The notes under the pieces: generated by a model
Database searches by the model: none
The model's input: the letters and a program-made list of their open reading frames with translations, nothing else
Told to the model about the DNA's origin: nothing
Shown here: positions 8,632 to 17,883 of the stretch, piece by piece
Layout of the letters: each line of letters begins with the position of its first letter
How positions within the stretch are numbered: the first letter of the stretch is position 1
Program-made: the position numbers and the translations under genes
Assembly: GCF_015694345.1 (NCBI RefSeq)
Contig: NZ_JADQDC010000003.1
Coordinates: 1-64,000, forward strand
Direction of reading: 5' to 3'
Length of the DNA stretch: 64,000 nucleotides
From: Novosphingobium jiangmenense
GTDB lineage: Bacteria; Pseudomonadota; Alphaproteobacteria; Sphingomonadales; Sphingomonadaceae

Positions 8632-9672
8632 TTGCCACAAGAACCGATCTATCTCGACCACGCCGCGACGACCCCGCTCCTGCCCGAAGCACAGGCAGCG
8701 ATGCAGGAGGGCTTCCGCATCTGGGCCAACCCTTCGAGCCCGCACGCAGCCGGGCGCGCGGCACGCGCGGCGCTGGAAGATGCCCGCGCCCGTATGAAGG
8801 CAGTGCTGGGCTGGCAGGGCGAGGTGATCTTCACATCGGGCGCGAGCGAGGCGCTGGCCATCGGCATAGGACGGGCCAAAGCGGAGCGCGTGCTGGTCTC
8901 GGCCGTGGAGCACGATGCCGCCTTGCGCGCGGCGGGAGCCGTAGAGCGCCTGCCGGTCGATGCTGGCGGTTTGCTGGACTCCGAGGCGCTGAGTGCAGCG
9001 CTTGGCGGCCGGGCACTGGTCGCGGTGCAGCAAATCAACAGCGAGACAGGCGTGGTGCAGGACATCTCCGGCATTGCGGCCAAGGTGCGCGAAAGCGGTG
9101 GGCTGGTGCTGTGTGATGCGGCGCAAGGAGCGGGCAAGCTGGACTTGCCCGACGCTGACATGATCGTCCTTTCGGCGCACAAGTTCGGCGGTCCGGTGGG
9201 CGTGGGCGCCCTGCTGGTGCGCGAGTGGGGACTGCTCGAGCCGACCGGCGGACAGGAGCGTGGCTATCGTGGCGGAACCGAGGCCTTGCCGCTGGTGCTG
9301 GGCATGGTGGCGGCGCTGGAGGCCGGAAACCAATGGCTCAAGTGCGCTTCAGGTTTGCGGGAATCACTGACGAATCAACTGCTTGAAAACGGGGCGGAAA
9401 TCGTCGCGGCGGATTCGCCACGCAGTCCGGCGATTGCCGCCTACCGCATGCCCGGCAAGTCGAGTGCGGCGCAGTTGATCCGCTTCGATGGCGCGGGGAT
9501 CGCGGTTTCGGCGGGGAGCGCATGCTCGTCCGGTTCGTTGAAGGCCAGTCACGTGCTGACGGCGATGGGCTATGCGCATCCGGGCGAAGTAATCCGCGTC
9601 TCGATCGGGCGCGAGACGACCGAGGCGGAAATCGCGCGGTTCGTCGAGGTGTGGAAGGAGATCCGGCGGTGA
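8632..9672 (+). CDS. Cysteine desulfurase (class V aminotransferase), first copy
   Basis: This is a 346-residue PLP enzyme of the NifS/IscS family. It begins with YLDHAATTP and keeps His94 (AVEHDA), the PLP-contacting Asp162 (CDAAQG) and the Schiff-base Lys184 (SAHKFGG). It has the active-site Cys in SAGSACSSGS with a short loop. It would take sulfur from cysteine as a persulfide for Fe-S clusters or tRNA thiolation. The only start near the conserved N terminus is TTG 8632. The stop codon overlaps the GTG of a second desulfurase in a GTGA junction, an unusual tandem arrangement. Confidence 0.9.
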   Translation: MPQEPIYLDHAATTPLLPEAQAAMQEGFRIWANPSSPHAAGRAARAALEDARARMKAVLGWQGEVIFTSGASEALAIGIGRAKAERVLVSAVEHDAALRAAGAVERLPVDAGGLLDSEALSAALGGRALVAVQQINSETGVVQDISGIAAKVRESGGLVLCDAAQGAGKLDLPDADMIVLSAHKFGGPVGVGALLVREWGLLEPTGGQERGYRGGTEALPLVLGMVAALEAGNQWLKCASGLRESLTNQLLENGAEIVAADSPRSPAIAAYRMPGKSSAAQLIRFDGAGIAVSAGSACSSGSLKASHVLTAMGYAHPGEVIRVSIGRETTEAEIARFVEVWKEIRR

Positions 9673-10751
9673 TCTACCTCGATTATCAGGCGACCACACC
9701 ACTGGCGCCCGAAGCGCGCGAGGCGATGATGCCGTGGCTCGTGGGGCCTGAGGCGCCGGGGTTCGCCAATCCCCACAGCCCGCATCGGGCGGGCCGGATG
9801 GCGGCGGCGGCGGTCGAGGTTGCGCGGGCGCAGGTGGCGGCGCTGTTGCCGCCGGGCGGACGCGTGGTGTTCACCTCGGGTGCGACCGAGGCTATCAATC
9901 TGGCGCTGGCCGGGTGCGGGCGTAAGCGGCTCGCCGTCAGCGCCATCGAACACGCAGCAGTGCTCGACACCGCGCGCGTACTCGATCCCGGCGTGACGGT
10001 GCTGCCGGTCGATGGGGATGGGTTGGTCGATCCGGCAGTGGCGATTCCGGACGGCACCGGCCTCGTCGCGGTCATGCAGGTCAACAACGAGATCGGCACG
10101 GTGCAACCGGTTGCGGAACTCGCCCGCCGCGCGCACGAGATGGGTGCGCTGTTCCTGTGCGATGCGGTGCAGGGGGCGGGCAAGCTTGCAGCGCCCGAAG
10201 ATGCCGATCTGATCGCGGTGTCTGCGCACAAGCTCCATGGCCCCAAGGGCATCGGCGCGCTGTGGGTGCGCGACGGGCTGGAACTCGCGCCCCTCATCCA
10301 TGGCGGCGGACAGGAGGGGGGCCTGCGTTCGGGCACGCTTTCGCCAGCGCTCTGTGCGGGCTTCGGTGCTGCCGCTGCCTTGTGCACAAGGCTGTCGGAA
10401 AGTGACCGGCTTCATGTGGAAAAGCTGTGGGCGAAAGCTCTGGCGCTGTTCGAGGGCTGGACGCTCAACGGCAGCGCGACCGAGCGCTGGCACGGCAACA
10501 TCAACCTGCGATTGCCGGGGCTCGACGTGGCGAGACTGTTGTCCGAATGCCGCACGATCGCATTTTCTGCAGGGTCTGCCTGTGCCAGCGGGTCGGGCAG
10601 GCCAAGCCATGTCTTGCGCGCGCTCGGACTTTCGGACAGGGATAGCAGAACCGCGATCCGCATCGGTTTCGGACGCTATACGGGGGATAAGGAGCTTGAA
10701 GAGGCGGCCGGGGCGATCAACGCCGCGGCACGTGCGCAGGGAGTCTTGTAA
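9669..10751 (+). CDS. Cysteine desulfurase (class V aminotransferase), second copy
   Basis: This is a 360-residue NifS/IscS-type enzyme (IYLDYQATTPLAPEAREAM at the start, AIEHAAV, CDAVQGAGK, Lys in SAHKLHGPKG, Cys in SAGSACASGS). It starts with GTG 9669, overlapping the stop of the upstream desulfurase, so the two are translationally coupled. They are clearly related but differ along their whole length, which suggests an old duplication or two separate sulfur-transfer roles (a possibility is Fe-S assembly versus tRNA modification). A ferredoxin gene begins two bases after the stop. Confidence 0.9.
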   Translation: MIYLDYQATTPLAPEAREAMMPWLVGPEAPGFANPHSPHRAGRMAAAAVEVARAQVAALLPPGGRVVFTSGATEAINLALAGCGRKRLAVSAIEHAAVLDTARVLDPGVTVLPVDGDGLVDPAVAIPDGTGLVAVMQVNNEIGTVQPVAELARRAHEMGALFLCDAVQGAGKLAAPEDADLIAVSAHKLHGPKGIGALWVRDGLELAPLIHGGGQEGGLRSGTLSPALCAGFGAAAALCTRLSESDRLHVEKLWAKALALFEGWTLNGSATERWHGNINLRLPGLDVARLLSECRTIAFSAGSACASGSGRPSHVLRALGLSDRDSRTAIRIGFGRYTGDKELEEAAGAINAAARAQGVL

Positions 10752-10753
10752 CC

Positions 10754-11086
10754 ATGGTCAGCGTCACCTTCGTCACCGCCAAGGGTGAAAAGATCGCCGC
10801 TCAGGGCGAAGCGGGGACGCGACTTCTGGATCTCGGGCAAGCCAAGGGCATGCCGTTGGAAGGCACCTGCGAAGGCCAGATGGCCTGCTCCACCTGCCAC
10901 GTGGTGATCGATGCCGCATGGTTCGACAGGCTGCCCGCTGCGGTTGATGACGAGGAAGACATGCTCGACCTTGCCGCCGGCGTTACCCGCACCAGTCGCC
11001 TTTCGTGCCAGATCGAACTGACCGAAGAGCTTGACGGCCTCGTCGTGCATATCCCCGCCGAGGCACGGGACATGCAGGGGCGCTGA
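10754..11086 (+). CDS. fdx: 2Fe-2S ferredoxin (adrenodoxin/Fdx type)
   Basis: This 110-residue protein has the ISC-type ferredoxin cysteine spacing: CEGQMACSTCH followed by RLSCQIEL further on, giving four cluster ligands. Such ferredoxins supply electrons for Fe-S cluster assembly or to cytochrome P450s. Coupling with two desulfurases supports the assembly role here. The other ISC or SUF scaffold genes are not in the window. Confidence 0.88.
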   Translation: MVSVTFVTAKGEKIAAQGEAGTRLLDLGQAKGMPLEGTCEGQMACSTCHVVIDAAWFDRLPAAVDDEEDMLDLAAGVTRTSRLSCQIELTEELDGLVVHIPAEARDMQGR

Positions 11087-11221
11087 TCGCGCCCTGCCGG
11101 AGAGGCTCGGGCCGAGCCTCCCACCCGGACGGCAACCATCGCCGCCCTCCCGCGTTTGAAATCCCGTGCGACGGTTCCCACATCGGAACCTGTCGATAGC
11201 GCAAGGGGATTTCTCGAACTC

Positions 11222-13540
11222 ATGGCAGATGCGGCAACCGAAGCCCGGACCGAGGCGCGCATGGTGCGCTTGCAGGTCGCAGGCGCCCGTCAGGAAGAAA
11301 GCGGCCACGGCATTGCCCGCATCAGTCGGCACGTGATGTCGCAGCTTGGCGTGACCGAGGGCGACGTGATCGAGATCGTCGGCAAGCGGTCCACCGCCGC
11401 GCGGGTGATCCAGCCCTATCCGGAAGACGAGGGACTGGAGCTGATCCGGCTCGACGGCTTGCAGCGCGCCAACGCCGATGTCGGATCGGGTGAGCACGTG
11501 GAAGTGCGCAAGATCGACTCCCGCCCTGCGCAGCGGGTGGTCTTCGCGCCTGCCCAGAAGGAACTGCGCCTGCAGGGGCCGGCCGTGGCGCTGAAGCGCA
11601 ACTTCGCCGGGCGCCCGCTGGTGACCGGGGATCTGGTGGCGACAGCAGGGCAGCAGCAGGTCAACCGCACCGACATGCCGCCGCAACTGCGCCAGATGCT
11701 CAATGCACCGGCCTTCGCGCTGACCCAGATCCGCCTGACCGTGGTTTCGACCAGCCCCAAGGGCGTGGTCCACATCGACGAGAACACCGAGGTAGAGCTG
11801 CGTCCCGAGTACGAGGAGCCGCGTTCGAGCCGCGCCGATGTAAACTACGACGACGTCGGCGGCATGGGCGATACCATCCGCCAATTGCGCGAGATGGTCG
11901 AACTGCCGCTGCGCTATCCCGAACTGTTCACGCGACTTGGCGTCGATCCGCCCAAGGGGGTGCTGCTGCACGGGCCGCCGGGGACTGGCAAGACGCGTCT
12001 GGCGCGCGCGGTGGCCAACGAAAGCGATGCCTCGTTCTTCACCATCAACGGGCCGGAAATCATGGGCTCGGCCTATGGCGAGAGCGAGAAGCGGCTGCGC
12101 GAGGTGTTCGAGGAGGCCACCCGCAACGCGCCGTCCATCGTCTTCATCGACGAGATCGATTCGATCGCGCCCAAGCGCAGCGAGGTGCATGGCGAGGCCG
12201 AGAAGCGGCTGGTTGCGCAGTTGCTGACGCTGATGGACGGGCTGCACAGCCGGTCCAACCTTGTCGTGATCGCGGCCACCAACCGGCCCGATGCGATCGA
12301 CGAGGCGCTGCGCCGTCCCGGCCGGTTCGACCGCGAGATCGTGGTCGGGGTGCCCGATGAGTCGGGCCGTCGCGAGATCATCGGCATCCACACTCGCGGC
12401 ATGCCGCTGGCCGAGGACGTCGACCTGCAGGAACTGGCGCGCACGACGCATGGCTTTGTCGGCGCCGACCTTGCCGCGCTCGCCCGCGAGGCGGCGATCG
12501 AGGCCGTGCGCCGGATCATGCCGCAGCTCGATTTCGAGCAGCAGACGATCCCGCAGGACGTGCTCGACAACTTGCGCGTCGAGCGTGACGACTTCCTGCA
12601 GGCGCTGAAACGCGTGCAGCCATCGGCCATGCGCGAAGTCATGGTGCAGGCGCCGACCATCGGCTGGGCCGACGTCGGCGGGCTCGACGATGCGCAGGAC
12701 AAGCTGCGCGAGGGCGTGGAACTGCCGCTCAAGAACCCCGAGGCGTTCCATCGGCTCGGCATCCGTCCGGCCAAGGGCTTCCTGCTCTATGGCCCGCCCG
12801 GAACCGGCAAGACCCTGCTGGCCAAGGCCGTTGCGAAGGAGGCGGAAGCCAACTTCATCGCGATCAAGTCGTCCGACCTTCTGTCAAAGTGGTATGGCGA
12901 GAGCGAGCAGCAGATCGCGCGGCTGTTCGCGCGGGCACGGCAGGTTGCGCCCTGCGTGGTGTTCATTGACGAGATCGACAGCCTCGTTCCGGCGCGCGGC
13001 AGCGGGCAGGGCGAACCCAACGTCACGGCGCGGGTGGTCAACACCATCCTTGCCGAGATGGACGGGCTGGAGGAACTGCAGTCGGTGGTGCTGATCGGTG
13101 CGACCAACCGGCCGAACCTGGTCGATCCGGCGCTGCTGCGTCCCGGCCGCTTCGACGAGCTGATCTATGTCGGCACGCCGAGCGTCGAGGGGCGCGAGCA
13201 CATCCTAGGCATCCACACGCGCAACATGCCGCTGGCAGGCGATGTGGACCTTGGCCGGATCGCGCGGGAGACCGAGCGGTTCACCGGCGCCGATCTTGAG
13301 GACGTGGTGCGCCGCGCCGGTCTTAACGCCATTCGCCGCGCGGGCGGCAACGTCGATCAGGTCACTGGGGAAGACTTCGCCAAGGCGCTGGAAGCCTCAC
13401 GCGCGACGGTGACCGAGCAGATGGAGGAAGAGTACGGCCGGATGAAGGGCGAACTGAAGAAGCGCGCGATGAATCCGGGCCCGCTGGGCTTCATCACGCC
13501 GGGGATGGTCACGCCGTTGCGCGAATCCAAGCACGGGTAG
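11222..13540 (+). CDS. CDC48/VAT-like AAA ATPase with two AAA domains
   Basis: This 772-residue protein has a CDC48-type N domain (residues about 12-190, including GHGIARISRHVMSQLGVTEG) and two AAA modules. Walker A is GPPGTGKT at 251-258 and again at 524-531; both have VFIDEID Walker B motifs and GRFDxE/RPGRFDEL second regions of homology. CDC48/p97/VAT proteins form hexamers that unfold protein substrates. They are standard in archaea and eukaryotes, and found in some alphaproteobacteria and actinobacteria. ATG 11222 is chosen over a TTG 66 bp upstream because the N domain begins shortly after it. Bacterial partners are unknown. Confidence 0.93.
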   Translation: MADAATEARTEARMVRLQVAGARQEESGHGIARISRHVMSQLGVTEGDVIEIVGKRSTAARVIQPYPEDEGLELIRLDGLQRANADVGSGEHVEVRKIDSRPAQRVVFAPAQKELRLQGPAVALKRNFAGRPLVTGDLVATAGQQQVNRTDMPPQLRQMLNAPAFALTQIRLTVVSTSPKGVVHIDENTEVELRPEYEEPRSSRADVNYDDVGGMGDTIRQLREMVELPLRYPELFTRLGVDPPKGVLLHGPPGTGKTRLARAVANESDASFFTINGPEIMGSAYGESEKRLREVFEEATRNAPSIVFIDEIDSIAPKRSEVHGEAEKRLVAQLLTLMDGLHSRSNLVVIAATNRPDAIDEALRRPGRFDREIVVGVPDESGRREIIGIHTRGMPLAEDVDLQELARTTHGFVGADLAALAREAAIEAVRRIMPQLDFEQQTIPQDVLDNLRVERDDFLQALKRVQPSAMREVMVQAPTIGWADVGGLDDAQDKLREGVELPLKNPEAFHRLGIRPAKGFLLYGPPGTGKTLLAKAVAKEAEANFIAIKSSDLLSKWYGESEQQIARLFARARQVAPCVVFIDEIDSLVPARGSGQGEPNVTARVVNTILAEMDGLEELQSVVLIGATNRPNLVDPALLRPGRFDELIYVGTPSVEGREHILGIHTRNMPLAGDVDLGRIARETERFTGADLEDVVRRAGLNAIRRAGGNVDQVTGEDFAKALEASRATVTEQMEEEYGRMKGELKKRAMNPGPLGFITPGMVTPLRESKHG

Positions 13541-13551
13541 CCATAACATCA

Positions 13552-13642
13552 CTTCGTCATTGCGAGCCGCCGAAGGCGGAGAAGCAATCCAGAGCGGTTC
13601 GGGCCGACTCTGGATTGCTTCGCTCCGCTCGCAATGACGAAG
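13552..13642. repeat. Long inverted repeat with GTCATTGCGAG arms, copy 1
   Basis: The outer arms CTTCGTCATTGCGAGC and GCTCGCAATGACGAAG are perfectly complementary over 16 bp. An inner pair, GAAGCAATCCAGAG and CTCTGGATTGCTTC-like, extends the hairpin. It lies between two converging genes. A second member is at 15725-15821. Repeats of this form are dispersed elements without a coding part. Confidence 0.85.
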
Positions 13643-13648
13643 CTTTTC

Positions 13649-14968
13649 TTAAGCTCCGCCCTCCAGCGTGAAGTCCATTTCGACGACGATGCCGCGCGGC
13701 TCGAAGCGGCGGACGATGGTGCCGCCGAGCTGGCGTTCGGACGAGCGGATCAGGGCAGAGCCGAAGCCTTCGCGGCCCGGCTCTGCTGGCGAGGCTGTCT
13801 CGGAAACGCCGATCTCCTCCCAGACCAGCTTGGCGCGCGTGTCCTCGCGGTCCCAGCGAATGCGCAAAAGGCCACCGGGGGCGGACCAGGCGCCGTACTT
13901 GACCGCATTGGTCGCCAGTTCGTGCAGGACGAGGCCGAGCGGCACCGCGTGCTTGCCCGGCAGGTTCACGGTGCCGCCATCTAGTTCGCAGCGCTCGCTG
14001 GAGGAACGGTAGGGCGCAATCACCTTGCCGATCAGCTCGGCGAGATCGACAGTCTGGTCCTTGCCCGAGCCTTGCGTGACCTCGTGCGCGGTGACGAGGG
14101 CGTGGATGCGCTTGGCGATGCGGTCCACGGCAGGCGCGGCCGCCGCATCTCCGCGCGCGCTCATCTTCACGATGGCGAGGATTACCGCGAACAGGTTCTT
14201 GACGCGGTGGTTCAACTCCTTGGCGAGGAGGTCCGCCCGGTCACGCGCTTCGGCAATGGCAGCGGCGCCTTCGGCCAGCGCCTCGGCCTCGGCCTTGCGA
14301 ATCGCCTGCCACAACCCGAGCGCCAGCGCGCAGACAATGACCACGAATAGTGCGGCGAGCGAGGGGAGGATGCGCGCCTCGGCATTGGCGGCGCGCTGGG
14401 CGGCGGCGTCGAGACGCACGCGTTCGATGTCCTCGAGCTTGGCCACGGCCTTGCGCAAGCCGTTCATGGCGAGCTGGCCTTCGTCGGAAAGCAGGCGGGC
14501 GTGCGCGTCGGGAATGCGGCGCTGTTCGACCAGATCGACCACGCCCGCCATCTCGGCCCACTTGGCATCGCCCAGCCGCGCGATTTCGGCGAGGAGGCTG
14601 GCCTGCTCTGGCGGAAGTTCGGTGCCCATCCGCTCGCGCAGGGCGCGCATCCCGGCGGCATAGCGGCCCTGTCCCTCGCGGTAAGGCTCGAGATAACGCG
14701 TGTCGCTGGTGATGAAGTAGCCGCGCTGGCCGGTCTCGCCGCTCATCGTCGCGCGGACGATCTCGTCGAGCGAGGCGAGGATGCCGCTGGTGCGGGTGGC
14801 CTGCTCGCGCTGCGTGCGTTCGGCCTCGACCGTGGCGATGATCAGCGAGAAGGTGCCGATCAGCGCCAGCGCTACCACGGCGAAGAGCGCCAGCGTCGGC
14901 ACGCGCGGTGCGCGTTGCCACCAGTGGAGGCGCAGCTCCTGCGGGCGGGATTCGTTTTCCCTGTTCAT
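13649..14968 (-). CDS. CHASE3-domain sensor histidine kinase (HWE/HisKA_2 type)
   Basis: This 439-residue membrane kinase has a transmembrane segment at about 23-45 (LALFAVVALALIGTFSLI), a periplasmic helical CHASE3-like region with SGETGQRGYFITSD, and a second transmembrane segment (SLAALFVVIVCALALGLW). A HisKA_2-like phosphoacceptor region (ELNHRVKNLFAVILAIV) and a short ATPase domain (LGLVLHELATNAVKYGA; GREGFGSALI) follow. ELNHRVKN is the hallmark of HWE/HisKA_2 kinases, which often act in the alphaproteobacterial general stress response. No response regulator is adjacent. The start is uncertain: a methionine 10 residues upstream is also possible. Confidence 0.88.
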   Translation of the reverse strand: MNRENESRPQELRLHWWQRAPRVPTLALFAVVALALIGTFSLIIATVEAERTQREQATRTSGILASLDEIVRATMSGETGQRGYFITSDTRYLEPYREGQGRYAAGMRALRERMGTELPPEQASLLAEIARLGDAKWAEMAGVVDLVEQRRIPDAHARLLSDEGQLAMNGLRKAVAKLEDIERVRLDAAAQRAANAEARILPSLAALFVVIVCALALGLWQAIRKAEAEALAEGAAAIAEARDRADLLAKELNHRVKNLFAVILAIVKMSARGDAAAAPAVDRIAKRIHALVTAHEVTQGSGKDQTVDLAELIGKVIAPYRSSSERCELDGGTVNLPGKHAVPLGLVLHELATNAVKYGAWSAPGGLLRIRWDREDTRAKLVWEEIGVSETASPAEPGREGFGSALIRSSERQLGGTIVRRFEPRGIVVEMDFTLEGGA

Positions 14969-15138
14969 CGCAGGGGGCCTAGACCCTCTGGCGCGCATCG
15001 GCAACGTATTGAACCGATTGCGCCTTTGTCTGCAGGGTTGACGCAAATCGCCTTGTCGCCTATCGGCCACCCCCTGATTCCGGCGCTTTGCCCAGCGGCA
15101 AGAGCCAGTCCACAGATTCGATATAGAAGAGAAAAGCC

Positions 15139-15273
15139 ATGAAGCGCACTTTCCAGCCCAGCAACCTCGTGCGTGCCCGCCGCCACGGCTTCCGCGCTCG
15201 TACCGCCACTGTGGGTGGTCGCAAGGTGCTCGCCGCCCGCCGTGCGCGTGGCCGCAAGAAGCTGTCGGCCTGA
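15139..15273 (+). CDS. rpmH: 50S ribosomal protein L34
   Basis: The 44-residue product begins [20 protein letters not shown] and ends GRKKLSA, the full and highly conserved length of L34. It is followed by rnpA, the normal bacterial order. AAGAGAAAAG precedes the ATG. Confidence 0.98.
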   Translation: MKRTFQPSNLVRARRHGFRARTATVGGRKVLAARRARGRKKLSA

Positions 15274-15310
15274 GCCTTTCAGCATAAATCCGGTTCCGGC
15301 GAAGGCGGGC

Positions 15311-15712
15311 ATGACCCGGATCGCCACCATCCGGAAACGGGCAGACTTCGTTGCTGCCAATCGCGGAATCCGGGTCGCAAGGCCCGGATTCGTGCTGTTG
15401 GTGAACCGCGATGTTGTCTCGGCTGAAGAAGCCGACCTGCGCTTCGGCGTCACCGTCACCAAGAAGATCGGCAACGCGGTCGTCCGCAACCGGATGAAGC
15501 GCCGCTTCCGCGCCCTGCTGCGCGAAGCCCTGCCGGAAGCCGGAATTGCCGGCGGAGACCACGTGATGATCGGCCGCGAAGGCGGGGTGGAGCGCGATTT
15601 CGCCCTGCTGCGCGAGGAACTGGCTGTGGCCTTGGCCCGCGCTGCTGCAGGCAAGGGCGACCCGCCGAGAAAGCGTGGCGGGACTCGGTCAAATCATGGG
15701 CGGGGCAAGTGA
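15311..15712 (+). CDS. rnpA: Ribonuclease P protein component
   Basis: This 133-residue basic protein carries the RnpA signature GNAVVRNRMKRRFRALLRE (about residues 57-75). It binds the RNase P RNA in tRNA 5' processing. ATG 15311 (MTRIATIRKRADF) is the usual start; it lies 37 bp after rpmH. The C terminus runs past the family core as a charged, Gly/Arg-rich tail (GDPPRKRGGTRSNHGRGK). Confidence 0.95.
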   Translation: MTRIATIRKRADFVAANRGIRVARPGFVLLVNRDVVSAEEADLRFGVTVTKKIGNAVVRNRMKRRFRALLREALPEAGIAGGDHVMIGREGGVERDFALLREELAVALARAAAGKGDPPRKRGGTRSNHGRGK

Positions 15713-15724
15713 CTGCTCTCCCGA

Positions 15725-15821
15725 TCGTCATTGCGAGCCACGCGAAAGCGGGGCGAAGCAATCCAGAGCGCACTTGCGCCGACCCTGGATTGCCGCGCGG
15801 CTTTGCCGCTCGCAATGACGA
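15725..15821. repeat. Long inverted repeat with GTCATTGCGAG arms, copy 2
   Basis: Arms TCGTCATTGCGAGC and GCTCGCAATGACGA are perfectly complementary, with an inner AGCAATCCAGAGCG / CCTGGATTGC pair. It is related to the repeat at 13552-13642 both in its arms and in its inner block. It sits between rnpA and yidD, genes that usually lie close together, and pushes them 127 bp apart. Confidence 0.85.
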
Positions 15822-15839
15822 AGGAAAAGGCCGGCAGGT

Positions 15840-16049
15840 GTGAAGCGCTTGCTGATCCTCATCGCCCGAGGCTGGCAGCTTGGCCCCTCGCGCGTGCTTC
15901 CGCCCTCGTGCCGCTACAGCCCCTCGTGCTCGCAATATGCGATCGAGGCGCTGGAAAAGCATGGCGCGATTAAGGGTGGCTGGCTCGCGGCGAAGCGGCT
16001 ATTGCGCTGCCATCCCTGGGGGGGGCACGGTTATGATCCGGTGCCCTGA
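15840..16049 (+). CDS. yidD: Membrane protein insertion efficiency factor YidD
   Basis: This 69-residue protein matches the YidD family almost throughout: the cysteine-bearing block [19 protein letters not shown] and the C-terminal [12 protein letters not shown]. The family helps YidC-dependent insertion of inner-membrane proteins. It starts with GTG 15840, and yidC follows 34 bp after its stop. Confidence 0.93.
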   Translation: MKRLLILIARGWQLGPSRVLPPSCRYSPSCSQYAIEALEKHGAIKGGWLAAKRLLRCHPWGGHGYDPVP

Positions 16050-16083
16050 CTCACACGACTTCAAGATCTAGGACGCGAACACG

Positions 16084-17883
16084 GTGCAGAATCAGCGCAA
16101 CGTCATAATGGCAGTGATCCTGACGGGTCTGCTGCTGATCGGCTGGGAAGCAGCCATGCGCTGGTTCTATCCGGAGCCGGCGGTCAAGCCGCAGGCTGTC
16201 GCCACCGCGCCAGCGACGACTGACGGGTCCAAGCCGAAGGCCACGCGCGAAGGCGGGCTGCAGAACGCGGCCGACGTGGCGCTGGAGAAGAAGGACCTGG
16301 CGCAGGAACTGGCTGCCGGTCATCGGCTGCAGATCGATGCGCCGGGCCTCAAGGGATCGATCAATCTCAAGGGCGCACTGGTTGACGACGTGTCGCTGGT
16401 TCGCCACCGCGAGGGTGTCGACAAGGACAGCGCGCCGGTGCGCCTGTTCTCGCCCGCAGGCACGCCCGCACAGCACTTTGCCCAGATCGGCTGGGTCGGC
16501 GAAGGCGTTGCCGCGCCTGACGCCAACACGATGTGGACCGCCGATGGCGCTAAGCTGACGCCGCAGACCCCGGTCACGCTGCGCTGGACCAACCCCACCG
16601 GCCAGACCTTCGCGATCAAGTACGCGATCGACGCGGACTACATGATCACCGCGACCCAGAGCGTCGCCAACACCGGCGCAACGCCGGTCGTGGTCAAGCC
16701 GTTCGCGCTGGTCAACCGCACCGACAAGACCGCCAGCCTCGATACCTGGCAGCTGCATTCGGGGCCGATTGCGGCGCTGGATGGCTCGGTGAACTTCGAC
16801 AACAACTATTCCACGGTGACCGAGGCACCGGGCCAGGCCATCGCGCTCAAGGGTGCGGCGAACTGGATCGGCTTTACCGACATCTACTGGCTTTCGGCGC
16901 TGGTTCCCGACGGCAAGGTCAAGACCGAGGCGGCGTTCCGCTCGCTCGGCAATGGCGTGTTCCGTGCCGACCTGATCTATCCCAGCGTGTCGATCGCTCC
17001 CGGCAAGGCGCAGGAACAGACCGTGCGCCTGTTTGCCGGTGGCAAGGAGAACGCCGTCCTCGAGAAGTACGAGAAGGCGGGCGTGACGAACTTCAGCCTG
17101 TCGATCGACTGGGGCTGGTTCCGCTGGTTCGAGAAGCCGATCTTCTGGCTGCTCGATTCGCTGTTCAAGCTGGTCAAGAACTTCGGCGTGGCGATCATCC
17201 TGCTGACGCTGATCGTCCGTGGCGTGATGTTCCCGATTGCCCAGCGCCAGTTCGCCTCGATGGCGGCGATGCGCGCGCTGCAGCCCAAGATGAAGGCGCT
17301 GCAGGAGCGCTACAAGGACGACAAGCAGAAGCAGCAGCAGGAAATCATGGAGCTGTACAAGCGCGAGAAGGTCAATCCTCTCGCCGGGTGCCTGCCCATG
17401 TTCCTGCAGATCCCGGTGTTCTTCGCGCTCTACAAGGTGCTGACGCTGACCATCGAAATGCGTCATCAGCCCTTCGCGCTGTGGATCAAGGACTTGTCCG
17501 CGCCCGATCCGCTGCACGTGCTGAACCTGTTCGGCCTGCTCCCGTTCACTCCGCCCAGCTTCCTCGCCATCGGCGTGCTGGCGATCCTGCTTGGCATCAC
17601 GATGTGGCTGCAGTTCAAGCTGCAACCGGCGGCCATGGACCCGGCACAGCAGCAGGTCTTCGCGATCATGCCGTGGATGATGATGTTCGTGATGGCGCCG
17701 TTCGCGGCGGGTCTGCTGATCTACTGGATCACCTCGAACCTGCTCACCATCGCGCAGCAGAAGTACCTCTACAGCAAGCACCCGCAGTTGAAGGCGCAGG
17801 CCGACAAGGACCAGCTCGACGTTGACCGCTCGGTCGCGCGTGAGCAGAAGCCCGCTGCCAACCGGAAGCCGAAGACGCGGTGA
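16084..17883 (+). CDS. yidC: Membrane protein insertase YidC
   Basis: This 599-residue protein has an N-terminal transmembrane anchor ([17 protein letters not shown]), a large periplasmic domain to about residue 340, and the conserved insertase core with several membrane spans ([54 protein letters not shown]). It inserts proteins into the inner membrane alone or with SecYEG. The GTG start at 16084 begins MQNQRN, the common Gram-negative N terminus. Its stop overlaps the GTG of engB (GTGA). Confidence 0.97.
   Translation: MQNQRNVIMAVILTGLLLIGWEAAMRWFYPEPAVKPQAVATAPATTDGSKPKATREGGLQNAADVALEKKDLAQELAAGHRLQIDAPGLKGSINLKGALVDDVSLVRHREGVDKDSAPVRLFSPAGTPAQHFAQIGWVGEGVAAPDANTMWTADGAKLTPQTPVTLRWTNPTGQTFAIKYAIDADYMITATQSVANTGATPVVVKPFALVNRTDKTASLDTWQLHSGPIAALDGSVNFDNNYSTVTEAPGQAIALKGAANWIGFTDIYWLSALVPDGKVKTEAAFRSLGNGVFRADLIYPSVSIAPGKAQEQTVRLFAGGKENAVLEKYEKAGVTNFSLSIDWGWFRWFEKPIFWLLDSLFKLVKNFGVAIILLTLIVRGVMFPIAQRQFASMAAMRALQPKMKALQERYKDDKQKQQQEIMELYKREKVNPLAGCLPMFLQIPVFFALYKVLTLTIEMRHQPFALWIKDLSAPDPLHVLNLFGLLPFTPPSFLAIGVLAILLGITMWLQFKLQPAAMDPAQQQVFAIMPWMMMFVMAPFAAGLLIYWITSNLLTIAQQKYLYSKHPQLKAQADKDQLDVDRSVAREQKPAANRKPKTR

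Noticed and set aside
10676..12751. Minus-strand open frame of 691 codons
   Set aside because: Antisense of the ferredoxin and CDC48-like genes.
12073..12774. Ser/Arg-rich minus-strand open frame of 233 codons
   Set aside because: Low-complexity antisense of the CDC48-like gene.
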